A DNA stretch of 64,000 bases from Brachybacterium massiliense (lineage in GTDB: Bacteria > Actinomycetota > Actinomycetes > Actinomycetales > Dermabacteraceae): positions 310,001 through 374,000 of the forward strand of contig NZ_FXXB01000006.1 of assembly GCF_900184245.1 (NCBI RefSeq). The letters are read 5' to 3'. The notes under the pieces are model-generated. The model did not search any database, was not told where the DNA came from, and worked only from the letters and a program-made list of their open reading frames with translations. The translations under genes were made by a program, and so were the position numbers. Shown piece after piece: positions 16,415 to 24,424 of the stretch; the first letter of the stretch is position 1; each line of letters opens with the position of its first letter.

Positions 16415-16648
16415 ATGTCAACCATCATCGTTCGCGGTCTGGACGACGCCGTGAAACAGCAGCTCGCCGCGCAGGCGAAGGAGCACGGCCGGTCCATGGA
16501 GGCCGAGGTTCGCGCGATCCTCACCAAGGCTGCCCGGAGGCCGCACATCGGAATCGCTCTGCTGGCCGCGGCGCGGGACGTCGGCGGTATCGACGATCTG
16601 CCGATCCCGGTCCGCAATGACGTCGCGCAGGCGGTGGACTTCGAGTGA
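16415..16648 (+). CDS. FitA/VapB-type ribbon-helix-helix antitoxin
   Basis: The product has 77 residues. The N-terminal ribbon-helix-helix (about 2-42, STIIVRGLDDAVKQQLAAQA then RSMEAEVRAILTKA) is the FitA/VapB DNA-binding fold. The C-terminal tail (about 48-77, ALLAAARDVGGIDDLPIPV) should wrap the toxin. The stop overlaps the toxin start (GTGA at 16645), so the pair is translationally coupled. It neutralises the following PIN nuclease and represses its own promoter through the upstream palindrome. Confidence 0.9.
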   Translation: MSTIIVRGLDDAVKQQLAAQAKEHGRSMEAEVRAILTKAARRPHIGIALLAAARDVGGIDDLPIPVRNDVAQAVDFE

Positions 16649-17070
16649 TCGTTGTCGACACGAACGTCATCTCGGAGATCTTCCGGCCGTCGCCGGAACC
16701 GCGCGTGGTGGACTGGCTCGCCTCTCTGGCGGGTGATGTCGCGATCACGTCCGTCACGCTCGCGGAGCTGTTGGCTGGTGTGCGACGGCTGCCGGACGGT
16801 CGGCGCAGGGATGAGCTGACCGGGCGCATCGACATAGCGCTCGCCCCGTACCGGGGCAGTCGTGCTGTGCTGCCGTTCGATGACGCGGCGGCCGACAGCT
16901 ATGCTGACGTGCTCGCGGCACGGTGGGCCGCAGGTGCCCCGATCAGCACCGCCGATGCGCAGATCGCCGCGATCTGTCTGGCGCACGGAGCCGCCTGTGC
17001 GACGCGCAACCTGAAGGACTTCGCGCACACCGGCGTCGAGCTGGTCAATCCATGGGCGGTCGACGAGTGA
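16645..17070 (+). CDS. FitB/VapC-type PIN-domain toxin
   Basis: The 141-residue PIN RNase begins MIVVDTNVISEIFRPSPEP with the first acidic residue D5. E41 (TLAELLAG), D104 (ISTADAQIAAI) and the C-terminal acid near RNLKDF (121-126) complete the metal site. Such toxins cleave tRNA or other RNA when freed from the antitoxin. The gene starts GTG, overlapping the antitoxin stop. Its location between two ychF-end sites matches the habit of toxin-antitoxin modules to stabilise cassette arrays. Confidence 0.92.
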   Translation: MIVVDTNVISEIFRPSPEPRVVDWLASLAGDVAITSVTLAELLAGVRRLPDGRRRDELTGRIDIALAPYRGSRAVLPFDDAAADSYADVLAARWAAGAPISTADAQIAAICLAHGAACATRNLKDFAHTGVELVNPWAVDE

Positions 17071-17177
17071 GGCATCATTCGATCCGGGCCCTGGCTCACA
17101 AGGGGCTCACGGAGGCTGATCCGGATGAGCTTCTACGGCGAGAATCTCGCGGGAGAGCGGGTCGCCGCGATCACTCC

Positions 17178-17726
17178 GTGGAGCGTCGCTTGAGTGCTGC
17201 GTCCCCGGCATTGCGCCGACTTCGTCGTGCTGATGCTCCCGCCGTTCTCTCCGCCTTCAGGTCCAACCCCGATATGGCACGCCAGGGCGACGTATCGACG
17301 CTCACCGAGGCGAAGCATTATGTGAGCAGGTTGACGGAGCCGGACTCGCCGCACGAAGCCTGGGTGATCGTCGCGGACGATGCACCGGTCGGCCTGGTGT
17401 GCGTGAGCGTCGACGACGAGAACCGCAGCGGCTGGTTCTGGTACTGGATGACGGATACCGCCCGCGGACGCGGATGGGCCTCGGCGGCTGCGTCCACCAT
17501 CGCGCAGTGGGCCCTGACCACACGTGGGCTGGAGCGCCTGGAGCTCGGTCATCGGGTGAACAACCCCGTATCCGGAGCGGTGGAGAGGAGCGCTGGGTTC
17601 GTGAAAGAGGGAACCGAGCGGGCGAAGTTCCTCGTGGGCGGGCAGCGGATCGACGTGGACACCTACGGGAGGCTCAGCTCCGATCCTTCGCCATCCTTCG
17701 ACCCCGTCCCGATCGTCGACGGGTAG
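17178..17726 (+). CDS. GNAT-family N-acetyltransferase (RimJ-like)
   Basis: The ~182 residues start at GTG 17178 (uncertain; TTG 17190 is possible). The GNAT fold is visible in LRRLRRADAPAVLSAFRS, GWFWYWMTDTARGRGWASAA (acetyl-CoA loop R-G-x-G-W-A) and GLERLELGHRVNNPVSGAVE, with the RimJ-type ending SAGFVKEGTERAKFLVGGQR. It probably acetylates a small molecule or protein N-terminus. A short preceding ORF (ATG 17125, 22 codons) may be a leader or a remnant. It is the last gene before site 4. Confidence 0.82.
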   Translation: MERRLSAASPALRRLRRADAPAVLSAFRSNPDMARQGDVSTLTEAKHYVSRLTEPDSPHEAWVIVADDAPVGLVCVSVDDENRSGWFWYWMTDTARGRGWASAAASTIAQWALTTRGLERLELGHRVNNPVSGAVERSAGFVKEGTERAKFLVGGQRIDVDTYGRLSSDPSPSFDPVPIVDG

Positions 17727-17737
17727 CAGTGGGACGC

Positions 17738-17788
17738 GAGATGGTTCTCCGCGCGGGAACCCGGTGGAGTTCCGCTTCAACGTGCGAC
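17738..17788 (+). repeat. ychF-end site 4
   Basis: GAGATGGTTCTCCGCGCG encodes EMVLRA, the YchF residues that normally precede [10 protein letters not shown]. The palindrome follows with one mismatch (GGAACCC-ggtg-GAGTTCC, 17756-17773), then GCTTCAACGTGCGA with the stop mutated. The upstream part is shared with site 8. Confidence 0.85.
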
Positions 17789-17829
17789 GCGCTGATCGGT
17801 GAGGTCTCGAACGTCGATAGAGTTCTTCC

Positions 17830-17997
17830 GTGACGAGTGAGGGGTCAGGGCTGCATGTCGAAATGGGCGGCGCCGGACAATCCACAGTTCTTTTGCTTCA
17901 CGGTGGTGGAGTCGGAGGCTGGATGTGGACTCCGCTCGTCGAACAATTGGAGTTGAAGTGTCGACTGCTGATTCCTGGAGCGCGGACCTGCATCTGA
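17830..17997 (+). pseudogene. Alpha/beta-hydrolase, 5' fragment
   Basis: GTG 17830 is preceded at 6 nt by TAGAGT (leaderless). The frame reads HVEMGGAGQSTVLLLHGGGV then GGWMWTPLVEQLELKCRLL, the strand b3 and oxyanion-hole HGGG of an alpha/beta hydrolase. Homology ends at about 17965, where the sequence joins a TetR fragment, and the frame stops at 17997. The catalytic Ser-Asp-His are missing, so this is a broken gene whose promoter and start remain. Confidence 0.7.
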
Positions 17998-18405
17998 TCG
18001 CCGGGCGGGCTCGACCGGTCCACCGCCGTCACCCGTGGGCGCTGGGGCTGCTGACCGAGGCGACCTGGGGGGCCGTGCACCCAGATCTACATGGACACGC
18101 TCCTGGCGGTGCTGGAACCGACCTCTCTGGATCTGGGCGAGACGATGGAGTTCATCGCCCACTTCACCTCCTCCGTGGCCACCTTCGCCATTAACGAGCG
18201 GCCCGGACCGCCCGCCCGCGACCCGGCTGACGCCGCCGCCCGGGTCGATCACCTGCGCAGGATCGCCGAGGATCCCGAGCTGCCGCACCTGGCGCGAGCC
18301 GTGCAGGGCATGCTGACCGCCGCCCACGTCGACATGGACGCCGCCTTCCGCGGCACCGTGGACCGGCTGATCGGATCGATCCCGGCGGCCGACGGGACGG
18401 AGTGA
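17985..18405 (+). pseudogene. TetR-family ligand domain, 3' fragment
   Basis: RHPWALGLLTEATWG (about 18030-18075), then after a frame change at a G-run near 18070, QIYMDTLLAVLEPTSLDLGE and HLRRIAEDPELPHLARAVQG to the stop at 18405. This is the tetracycline-repressor-type C-terminal domain without a DNA-binding domain. It is fused upstream to the hydrolase fragment. It is a recombination scar, not a functional regulator. Confidence 0.65.
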
Positions 18406-18434
18406 CCCGCGCAGCACGCGGCCCGGGTGCGCGC

Positions 18435-19007
18435 TCAGCTCGTCGGCGCGATCAGGGCGTCGACGCGGCGATGGACGAGCCGACGGGCGGCCTCGGGCTC
18501 CTGTCCTTCGGCCACGACTGACAGTGCCAGGCCGTCGACCAGCGCGATCAGCTCCGCGCTCACCTCCTGGGCGCCCTCGAGGCGACCGCTCGCGGCGGCG
18601 ATCAGCAATCGCACCTGGTCCCGCAAGCTCGCCCAGAGCCGTCGGTAGCTCTCCTGGGTGGAGGGGTCGATGCCGGCCCGGGCGGCGACTGCGAGCCAGA
18701 CCCGGGTGGCGGCGTGATCGGCGCCGTCGGGTACCAGCAGGTCGACCAGGGCGTGCAGGCGCTGGGAGGGATCCGCGATCGCCTCGAGCTCGCCGCCGCG
18801 CGCGGCGGCGGCCTGGGCGATCGCGTCCAGTGCCGCGTCGAGCATCGCGGACTTCGACGGGAAATGATGCTGCACCGACCCGGGGGAGACGCCCGCCCGG
18901 GCAGCGACCGCCCGCACCGTCAACCCTTCGAACCCCTGCTCGGCGACCACGGCGATCATGGTCGCGACCAGCGCCGACCGAGGAGAGCTCGCGGCGTGCG
19001 CGGTCAT
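18435..19007 (-). CDS. TetR-family regulator, second of the ATACGAGTGTAT type
   Basis: The 190 residues start at the ATG complementary to 19005-19007, overlapping the upstream gene's stop by 4 nt. The helix-turn-helix TVRAVAARAGVSPGSVQHHF plus PSKSAMLDAAL is closely related to that of the TetR at 13707-14309. The C-terminal domain is BetI-like (TRVWLAVAARAGIDPSTQES). It is co-transcribed with the preceding membrane protein, the reverse of the gene order in the first unit. It presumably binds the operator core at 19603. Confidence 0.88.
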   Translation of the reverse strand: MTAHAASSPRSALVATMIAVVAEQGFEGLTVRAVAARAGVSPGSVQHHFPSKSAMLDAALDAIAQAAAARGGELEAIADPSQRLHALVDLLVPDGADHAATRVWLAVAARAGIDPSTQESYRRLWASLRDQVRLLIAAASGRLEGAQEVSAELIALVDGLALSVVAEGQEPEAARRLVHRRVDALIAPTS

Positions 19008-19591
19008 CGCCGGGACTCCCGATAGAACCGCCAGGCGGCGGCGCCCGCACTGCGCAGCTGGTCGGTGGGCTCTCGGCGGCCGCCTGCCCCCGGACGATGC
19101 GACACGGCGGCCGCGCAGAGCACCAGGAAGCCGGCGCCGAGCAGGCCGGCCTGGACGATCTCGCGCAGGACCAGCAGGATCCGGACCAGCCGCTCGTGTT
19201 CCGCTCCCAGCTCGACCCCGACCAGCTGCAGACCGATCCCGGCCGCCATCACCGCCGCTCCGCCGATGATCCAGCCGGTCGGCCGTCGTCCCCGACGGTC
19301 CACCAGGGAGGCGATCACCAGGATCGCGCCGGCCAGCAGCATCAGGCCGAAGCGGAGCAGCGTCCAGGTCTCCAGAGAGTCCATGACCCCGGCGGTGCCG
19401 GAGTCCGCCCGAACGGCGGCGAGGAGGCTCCAACGCAGCTGGCCGAGACCGATGCCCGAAGCGATCAGGCCCAGCAGGCAGCCGAGCATCCCCCAGGCGA
19501 AGGCTGCCCGCGAGCGGCGACGGTGGACGAGCAGGAGTGCGATGCCCGCGACTGGTGCGAGCAGTCCCACGAGTTCGATGAGGCGAGCCAT
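19004..19591 (-). CDS. Polytopic membrane protein upstream of TetR
   Basis: The 195 residues run from the ATG complementary to 19589-19591, with GGAGA 6 nt upstream. There are five hydrophobic segments (for example LIELVGLLAPVAGIALLLV, AFAWGMLGCLLGLIASGIGL, LLRFGLMLLAGAILVIASLV, GGAAVMAAGIGLQLVGVEL, and one near 145-165). No family assigned. Being first in an operon with a TetR repressor and behind its operator, it is probably the regulated function, such as a small exporter or sensor membrane protein. Confidence 0.75.
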   Translation of the reverse strand: MARLIELVGLLAPVAGIALLLVHRRRSRAAFAWGMLGCLLGLIASGIGLGQLRWSLLAAVRADSGTAGVMDSLETWTLLRFGLMLLAGAILVIASLVDRRGRRPTGWIIGGAAVMAAGIGLQLVGVELGAEHERLVRILLVLREIVQAGLLGAGFLVLCAAAVSHRPGAGGRREPTDQLRSAGAAAWRFYRESRR

Positions 19592-19602
19592 GACGATCTC
19601 CA

Positions 19603-19614
19603 ATACGAGTGTAT
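19603..19614. promoter_or_regulatory. Operator core ATACGAGTGTAT
   Basis: ATAC-gagt-GTAT sits 11 nt upstream of the membrane-protein start at 19591, next to a TACACT -10-like hexamer on the complement. It is identical to the core at 14320-14331. Confidence 0.7.
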
Positions 19615-19684
19615 GGGCGGTACTGTACGGGTGTACCGGAGAGTGCGTCAACTGTGAGGCATCCGGGCCGGATGGGTGTAAATG

Positions 19685-20151
19685 GGCTCTTCCCGGTACG
19701 CACGCTCGACGACCCGGCTACGGGACCAGGTCGTCTCGGCCGTGATCAGCTCCGGCCGAGCAGCGTCCGAGGTGGCCCGGGCCCACGGCGTCTCGTGGTG
19801 GCTGGTCCAGGCCGCCCTCAGCGCCGCCGCAAGGGTCCTGCCTGAGGTCGACGAGAGGCGGGTCAGGCGTCTGGGGGTCGATGAGCACCGCTACCGGTCA
19901 GTGCGCTGGTTCCGCGCCGACGAGGGCGCTTGGAGAAGGTTCGAGCCGTGGATGACGACGCTGGTCGACCTGGCCACCGGACAGGTCCTGGGCATCGTCG
20001 ACGGCCGGGACTCCAGGGCCGTCGGGGACTGGCTCGCCCAGCGTGCCGAGGTGTGGCGGGAGCGGATCGAGATCGTCGCGATCGATCCCTCGGCCGCGTT
20101 CAAGGCGCTGCGGACCTACCTGCCTCGCGCCGCGGTCTCGGTCGACAAGTT
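19685..20151 (+). mobile_element. ISL3 remnant with internal deletions (copy 2)
   Basis: The left terminal bases GGCTCTTC (19685-19692) are joined directly to transposase codons equivalent to RYARSTTRLRDQVVSAVI in copy 1. The frame then runs through LGVDEHRYRSVRWFRADEGA and IEIVAIDPSAAFKALRTYL to VDK at 20150 and is cut off. The N-terminal zinc region, the last half of the DDE domain and the right end are missing. The fragment is inert. Confidence 0.8.
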
Positions 20152-20346
20152 ACGGGCGTGCTTGCTTTAACGCCACCACGCCAGTGTTGACCGTGCGACG
20201 ACTGACTATCGGCTGTGACGGACATGGCACGCAGACCTTTTGACATGAGGGCGCCAACCTGCTCAATGAGCCTGTTTTGGCGCTCTTGTTGAGCGTGACC
20301 GGCGTGCCTCCTGGAAGCGTAGTTGAATACCGGGTAATTAGTTGAG
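20152..20346. other. Short AT-richer intergenic stretch
   Basis: About 195 bp between the ISL3 remnant and the methyltransferase with no supported gene. Base composition is lower in GC than the flanks, in line with the following gene. CAATGAGCCTG and TGTTGAGCGTG are the only repeated words seen. Confidence 0.3.
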
Positions 20347-21186
20347 ATGACAGAAGAAATTACTCCAAGCCAAACCGCCCTCTTCTCCGCCGCCGCTCGC
20401 GCAGCGCACCCCATCGTGGACCAGCAACCGCATCTGCTGCGCGATGAACCTGCCGCCCAACTGTGCAAGTTGGTGACCCCGTCGCCGCTCGACTTCCAGC
20501 TGGCACAACCCGAGGTGGGCGTCCTCGCTGCAGCGCGTCTGTCGGCCTGCGCACGCTCTCGCTACGCTGACGCCTCATTGTCTGAAACTCGCGTCGACCA
20601 GGTGGTTGTCATCGGTGCAGGTTTGGATACTACTGCTTTCCGCCTACCATCGGCGCTTGACGCCAAGGTGTGGCTCATCGACCGCCCTGGAGTGCTCGCC
20701 TGGCGTACCCAGCTCTTCGATCGTGCTGGACTGCCAGACACAACACGCCACATCGCAGCTGACCTCGCCGAAGGCTTCGACGTAAGACTCCTAGGAAGGG
20801 CCGGCGTGGATCTTCATCGTCCGGTTTTAGTCGTTTGGCTTGGCGTGAGTATGTACCTCCACCCTGCCGACTGCCGCACCTTCCTCGGGGACCTGTCAGA
20901 GCTCGCGGCAGGCTCCAGGCTCATCTTCGACTACCACCTCGCCCCGGAATTCCGCGACCAACCAGGAGCCGAGTACGCTAAGGCCGTAGCGGCGATGGCA
21001 GGCCATCAGGGTGAGCCTTGGCAGTGCTCATCGACACCGGAGGAGATGGGCAAATGGTTGGCAGAACACGATTGGCAGCTTCAAGAGGATGTCGATGAAT
21101 CCTCGAGCGTGCCTGAAGGGTTCTTTGCCAACCAAGAGCATCTGCAGCCGATGAAGCTCGTCCGACTGGTTCAGGTCATGCGCTAA
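20347..21186 (+). CDS. Class I SAM-dependent methyltransferase (LCM/TIGR00027-like)
   Basis: The product has 279 residues. The SAM motif VVVIGAGLDTTAFRLPSA (about 82-99) and VLVVWLGVSMYLHPADCRTF are hallmarks of the leucine-carboxyl-methyltransferase-related group that in actinobacteria methylates polyketide or small-molecule carboxylates and hydroxyls. EEITPSQTALFSAAARAAHP at the N-terminus is also typical. Codon use and base composition are less GC-rich than the core genes, so it is probably acquired. It stands alone, between an ISL3 remnant and an AraC fragment. Confidence 0.82.
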   Translation: MTEEITPSQTALFSAAARAAHPIVDQQPHLLRDEPAAQLCKLVTPSPLDFQLAQPEVGVLAAARLSACARSRYADASLSETRVDQVVVIGAGLDTTAFRLPSALDAKVWLIDRPGVLAWRTQLFDRAGLPDTTRHIAADLAEGFDVRLLGRAGVDLHRPVLVVWLGVSMYLHPADCRTFLGDLSELAAGSRLIFDYHLAPEFRDQPGAEYAKAVAAMAGHQGEPWQCSSTPEEMGKWLAEHDWQLQEDVDESSSVPEGFFANQEHLQPMKLVRLVQVMR

Positions 21187-21387
21187 GCGCTTCCTGTGCG
21201 GCCTCGACAGCAGCGGAGTTCTCAATCTGGCCCGCGAGACACCCTGCTGTCGAGGTCCGCTACGCCTGGCACTCATGAGTGAAAGCACTCCGGCCTCACA
21301 GTCGACCCTCTTGGTCGATATGACAAGAAACGGAGCAGACACACCTTTGCACGATCTCTCGGCGAGGGCACTAGTCGACGATGCCCG

Positions 21388-21562
21388 ATGAGTCTGTTGG
21401 CGCCGCGTGAGCATCGAGTGATACGTGCACGCACACGCACGATACAAAATGCCGTAGGCCTTCTCTCGTACGACTGCGTGAAAGTGATTGTCGTCCGAGA
21501 CGGCTCCGCAATCCTGTATAGCGAGTTCGGACAACAACCAGTACGAACTGGCGAGGTAATCC
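21388..21562 (+). pseudogene. AraC-type regulator, 5' fragment cut by an ISL3 element
   Basis: From ATG 21388 the frame gives APREHRVIRARTRTIQNAVG and YDCVKVIVVRDGSAILYSEF, then QQPVRTGEVI. I recognise this as the ligand-binding N-terminus of an AraC-family regulator common in Arthrobacter/Corynebacterium islands. It stops at the left inverted repeat of the ISL3 element at 21563. The remainder of the gene is not found on the other side of the element. Confidence 0.6.
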
Positions 21563-22986
21563 GGCTCTTCACAGATGAGGGTGTAGGAGCTGGCGGCGCG
21601 GCGGTGTCGGGATAGACGTCGAGGTCTCCCGATGATGGAAGTTCCTACGCTCGCCATCTGGAAGACCTCGACGTGCCCAACGCTACCTTCACCGCGCCCG
21701 ATCTCGATACCTTCAGCCAGCTCGATCGGCTGGGCCTGACCGCGACCAAACAGTCGATCGGCGCCGACCGCTCGATCCTCGAATGCCGCGTGCTCGACCC
21801 GGACAACTGGTGCCACCAGTGCGGTCAGCAGGGCGTCTCCCGAGGAACCGTCGTCCGTCGCCTCGCCCACGTCCCGCTGGGCTGGCGTCCCACGACGCTG
21901 CAGGTCAGAGTGCGCCGCTACCGGTGCCTGGACTGTCGCAGCGTGTGGCGGCAGGACACCTCGGCCGCCGCCGAACCTCGCGCGGTCCTTTCCCGGCATG
22001 CAGCGCTGTGGGCGCTCAAGGGCGTGGTCATCGATCGCTTGTCCGTCGCCCGGATCGCCGCCGGGCTCGCAGTCGCCTGGAACACCGCCAACGATGCGAT
22101 CCTGGCCACCGGCCAACAGCTGCTGATCAACGATCCCACCCGCCTCGACGGGGTCCGCGTCATCGGCGTGGACGAGCACGTGTGGTCCCATACCCGCCGG
22201 GGCAGCAAGTACGTCACCGTCATCATCGACCTGACCCCGATCCGCGACGGCACCGGCTCCTCCAGACTGCTGGACATGGTCCCGGGGCGCTCGAAGAAGG
22301 TGTTCAAGGCCTGGCTCGAGGGCCAGACCGCCGAGTTCCGCGACGGAGTCGAGGTCGTCGCAACGGACGGGTTCTCCGGCTTCAAGACCGCGACCGCCGA
22401 GGAGCTGCCCGAGGCGACAGCGGTGATGGATCCCTTCCACGTCGTCGCCCTGGCCGGCGAGAAGATCGATCAGTGCCGCCAACGCGTCCAACAGGCCACC
22501 CTCGGCCATCGTGGCCGGTCCGGGGACCCGCTCTACGGGATCCGCCGCGTGCTGCACACCGGCGCTGACCTGCTCACCGACAAGCAGATCACCCGCCTGA
22601 AGGCCGTGTTCGCCAGTGATGAGCACGTCGAGGTCGAGGCGACCTGGGGCGTCTATCAGCGGATCGTCGCCGCCTACCGCCATCCCGACCGCGCTGCCGG
22701 GAAGCGAGAACTGCAGGCAGTGATCGACGACCTCACCGACGGGGTGCCCAAGCAGCTCAAAGAACTCATCACCCTCGGCCGGACACTGAAACGCCGAGCC
22801 CTCGATGTGCTGGCCTACTTCGACCACCCCAGCACCAGCAACGGCCCGACCGAGGCGATCAACGGCCGACTCGAGCACCTCCGCGGCACCGCGCTGGGCT
22901 TCCGCAACCTTGCCCACTACGTCATCCGCGCCCTACTGGACACCGGAGGATTCAGAACCGAACTACACCGTCATCTGTGAAGAGCC
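21563..22986 (+). mobile_element. ISL3-family insertion sequence, second type
   Basis: The terminal inverted repeats are GGCTCTTCACAGATGAGGGT (from 21563) and, on the complement of the right end, GGCTCTTCACAGATGACGGT (ending 22986). The length is 1424 bp with one transposase gene. The flanking octamers (GGTAATCC left, GTTTAACG right) do not match, so there is no target duplication; one end has probably been rearranged by recombination or adjacent deletion. It interrupts an AraC-type gene on the left and abuts the higBA operator on the right. Confidence 0.9.
21673..22980 (+). CDS. ISL3-family transposase
   Basis: The product has 435 residues from GTG 21673. The N-terminal zinc-binding motif CHQCGQQG and CLDCRSVWRQDTSA (about 40-100) is followed by a helix-turn-helix and the DDE_Tnp_ISL3 domain with VIGVDEHVWSHTRRGSKYV, VVATDGFSGFKTA and the C-terminal NGRLEHLRGTALGFRNLAHY. 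The sequence is full length and uninterrupted, so it is probably active. It is clearly different from the 428-residue transposase at 35133, although the terminal bases of both elements begin GGCTCTTC. Confidence 0.93.
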   Translation: MPNATFTAPDLDTFSQLDRLGLTATKQSIGADRSILECRVLDPDNWCHQCGQQGVSRGTVVRRLAHVPLGWRPTTLQVRVRRYRCLDCRSVWRQDTSAAAEPRAVLSRHAALWALKGVVIDRLSVARIAAGLAVAWNTANDAILATGQQLLINDPTRLDGVRVIGVDEHVWSHTRRGSKYVTVIIDLTPIRDGTGSSRLLDMVPGRSKKVFKAWLEGQTAEFRDGVEVVATDGFSGFKTATAEELPEATAVMDPFHVVALAGEKIDQCRQRVQQATLGHRGRSGDPLYGIRRVLHTGADLLTDKQITRLKAVFASDEHVEVEATWGVYQRIVAAYRHPDRAAGKRELQAVIDDLTDGVPKQLKELITLGRTLKRRALDVLAYFDHPSTSNGPTEAINGRLEHLRGTALGFRNLAHYVIRALLDTGGFRTELHRHL

Positions 22987-22988
22987 GT

Positions 22989-23026
22989 TTAACGTCTAGC
23001 GTTAATGACGCTCGCCGTTATATGCT
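22989..23026 (+). promoter_or_regulatory. higBA operator and leaderless promoter
   Basis: TTAACG-tctag-CGTTAA (22989-23005) is a perfect palindrome directly after the IS end, a likely HigA operator. TATGCT (23021-23026) lies 6 nt before the GTG of higB at 23033, indicating a leaderless transcript. Confidence 0.7.
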
Positions 23027-23032
23027 GGTTCC

Positions 23033-23314
23033 GTGATCAGATCGTTCGGCGACAAGGAGACTGAACGGCTGTGGCGTCGTGAACGCGTGAGGTCGATTGA
23101 TCCGAGGATCCATCGAGTCGCATTGCGCAAGCTTCGTCAGGTGGGGTCCGCGGAGTCCATCGAGGACCTCCGTGTCCCACCCGGCAACCGCCTCGAAGCT
23201 CTCAAGGGCGACCGTGCCGGGCAGCACAGCATCAGGATCAACGACCAGTGGCGGATCTGCTTCGTGTGGACCGACGCTGGACCAGAGGAGGTGCAGATCG
23301 TTGACTACCACTGA
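23033..23314 (+). CDS. higB: HigB-type toxin (RelE/ParE superfamily)
   Basis: The product has 93 residues. FGDKETERLWRRERVRSIDP, ALRKLRQVGSAESIEDLRVP, PPGNRLEALKGDRAGQHSIR and INDQWRICFVWTDAGPEEVQ cover the whole HigB fold, a ribosome-dependent mRNA endonuclease. The C-terminus VQIVDYH is characteristic. The toxin precedes the antitoxin, the normal higBA order. Its start is a leaderless GTG and its last codons overlap the TTG start of higA. Confidence 0.94.
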   Translation: MIRSFGDKETERLWRRERVRSIDPRIHRVALRKLRQVGSAESIEDLRVPPGNRLEALKGDRAGQHSIRINDQWRICFVWTDAGPEEVQIVDYH

Positions 23315-23603
23315 CAAGATCGAGCCGATCCACCCGGGTGAGGTCCTCATGGAGGACTTCATCGAGGGCTTCGGCATCACACAGAACAAGCTCGCCGTGT
23401 CGATCGGCGTCCCGCCCCGGCGGATCAACGAGATCGTGCACGGCAAGCGGGGGATCACCGCAGACACGGCGCTGCGGCTCGCGAGGTACTTCGGCACGTC
23501 GGCCGAGTTCTGGATCAACCTGCAGAGCCACTATGAGCTCGACCGCGCCGAGGACGCAGCAGGTGAGCAGATCGCGGCGATCGCGCCGCTACAGGTCGCG
23601 TGA
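23301..23603 (+). CDS. higA: HigA-type XRE antitoxin
   Basis: The product has 100 residues. IEPIHPGEVLMEDFIEGFGI, QNKLAVSIGVPPRRINEIVH and KRGITADTALRLARYFGTSA are the HigA (VapI) helix-turn-helix domain. TTG 23301 is chosen because AGGAGG (23286-23291) stands 9 nt upstream, the strongest ribosome site in this part of the window, and it gives the standard family length. It overlaps higB by 14 nt and its stop overlaps the next gene (GTGA), so all three genes are coupled. Confidence 0.92.
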   Translation: MTTTDKIEPIHPGEVLMEDFIEGFGITQNKLAVSIGVPPRRINEIVHGKRGITADTALRLARYFGTSAEFWINLQSHYELDRAEDAAGEQIAAIAPLQVA

Positions 23604-24424
23604 CCAGCTGCGTCGTGCAACGCCCCGGAGGCGTCTGCATCGCGGTCACCGACCTCGGCGGCGACGGCCCTGTCGTCGTGCTGCTGCACGGGCTTGCCGG
23701 GAGCTCGCGGGAGTTGCTGCGCACGGCGCGAGCGTTGCAGGACCATCGGGTCCTGCTCGTGGACCAGCGAGGGCACGGTGCGAGCACGCGGCTTCCCGAT
23801 GATCTATCCCGCGACGCCTTCGTCGGCGACGTCGTGGCGGCGATCGAGGAGCTCGCCCCAGGGAGTCGAGCGACGCTCGTCGGCCAGTCGATGGGAGCCC
23901 ACACTGCTTTTCTCGCAGCAGCAGCGCGCCCAGACCTGGTCGAGGGGCTCGTGATGCTCGAAGGTCATGTGTCGGGGAGTGACGATCCGCGCGAGGCTGC
24001 TGGTCTCGGCGCGTACTTCGCGTCCTGGCCGGTTCCGTTCCGGGACGAGGCCGCTGCCCGCGAGTTCCTCGGTGATGACGCGATCGTTGATGCCTGGGTA
24101 GCGGATCTCCAGTCGACGGATGATGGGCTCGTCCCGCGTTTCGACGCTGCGGTCATGCAACGCACGATCGAGGCTGTGCATGAACCGCGCTGGGACGAGT
24201 GGGAAGCTCTGCAGGTTCCGACGCTCGCGATTTTCGCCAAGCACGGGATGTTCAGCGATGCCGACAAGGACGAGCTGATCCGGCGCAGGCCCGAGACGGT
24301 CAGAGTCGATCTCTCTGGCGGCAGCCATGATGCGCACCTCGACGCCTTCGACGAGTGGATCGACGTGCTTCGCCGCTGGTTATCTCGCGATCAGGCCAGC
24401 GACTCGCGGACCGTTGTCCGCTGA
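23600..24424 (+). CDS. Alpha/beta hydrolase translationally coupled to higBA
   Basis: The product has 274 residues. GPVVVLLHGLAGSSRELLRT gives the HG oxyanion hole, LVGQSMGAHTAF the nucleophile elbow with Ser, and the C-terminal SGGSHDAHLDAFDEW the catalytic His; the acid is near IFAKHGMFSDADKD. It is an intact cytoplasmic hydrolase of unknown substrate. GTG 23600 overlaps the higA stop by 4 nt, which is not usual for higBA; the hydrolase would be made together with the antitoxin. Site 5 lies immediately after the stop. Confidence 0.85.
   Translation: MTSCVVQRPGGVCIAVTDLGGDGPVVVLLHGLAGSSRELLRTARALQDHRVLLVDQRGHGASTRLPDDLSRDAFVGDVVAAIEELAPGSRATLVGQSMGAHTAFLAAAARPDLVEGLVMLEGHVSGSDDPREAAGLGAYFASWPVPFRDEAAAREFLGDDAIVDAWVADLQSTDDGLVPRFDAAVMQRTIEAVHEPRWDEWEALQVPTLAIFAKHGMFSDADKDELIRRRPETVRVDLSGGSHDAHLDAFDEWIDVLRRWLSRDQASDSRTVVR

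Noticed and set aside
22987..23000. GTTTAACGTCTAG after the ISL3 element as another ychF-end site
   Set aside because: It matches the AT-rich end of ychF over 13 bases, but lacks the VEF part and is better explained as half of the palindrome TTAACG-tctag-CGTTAA, a higBA operator.
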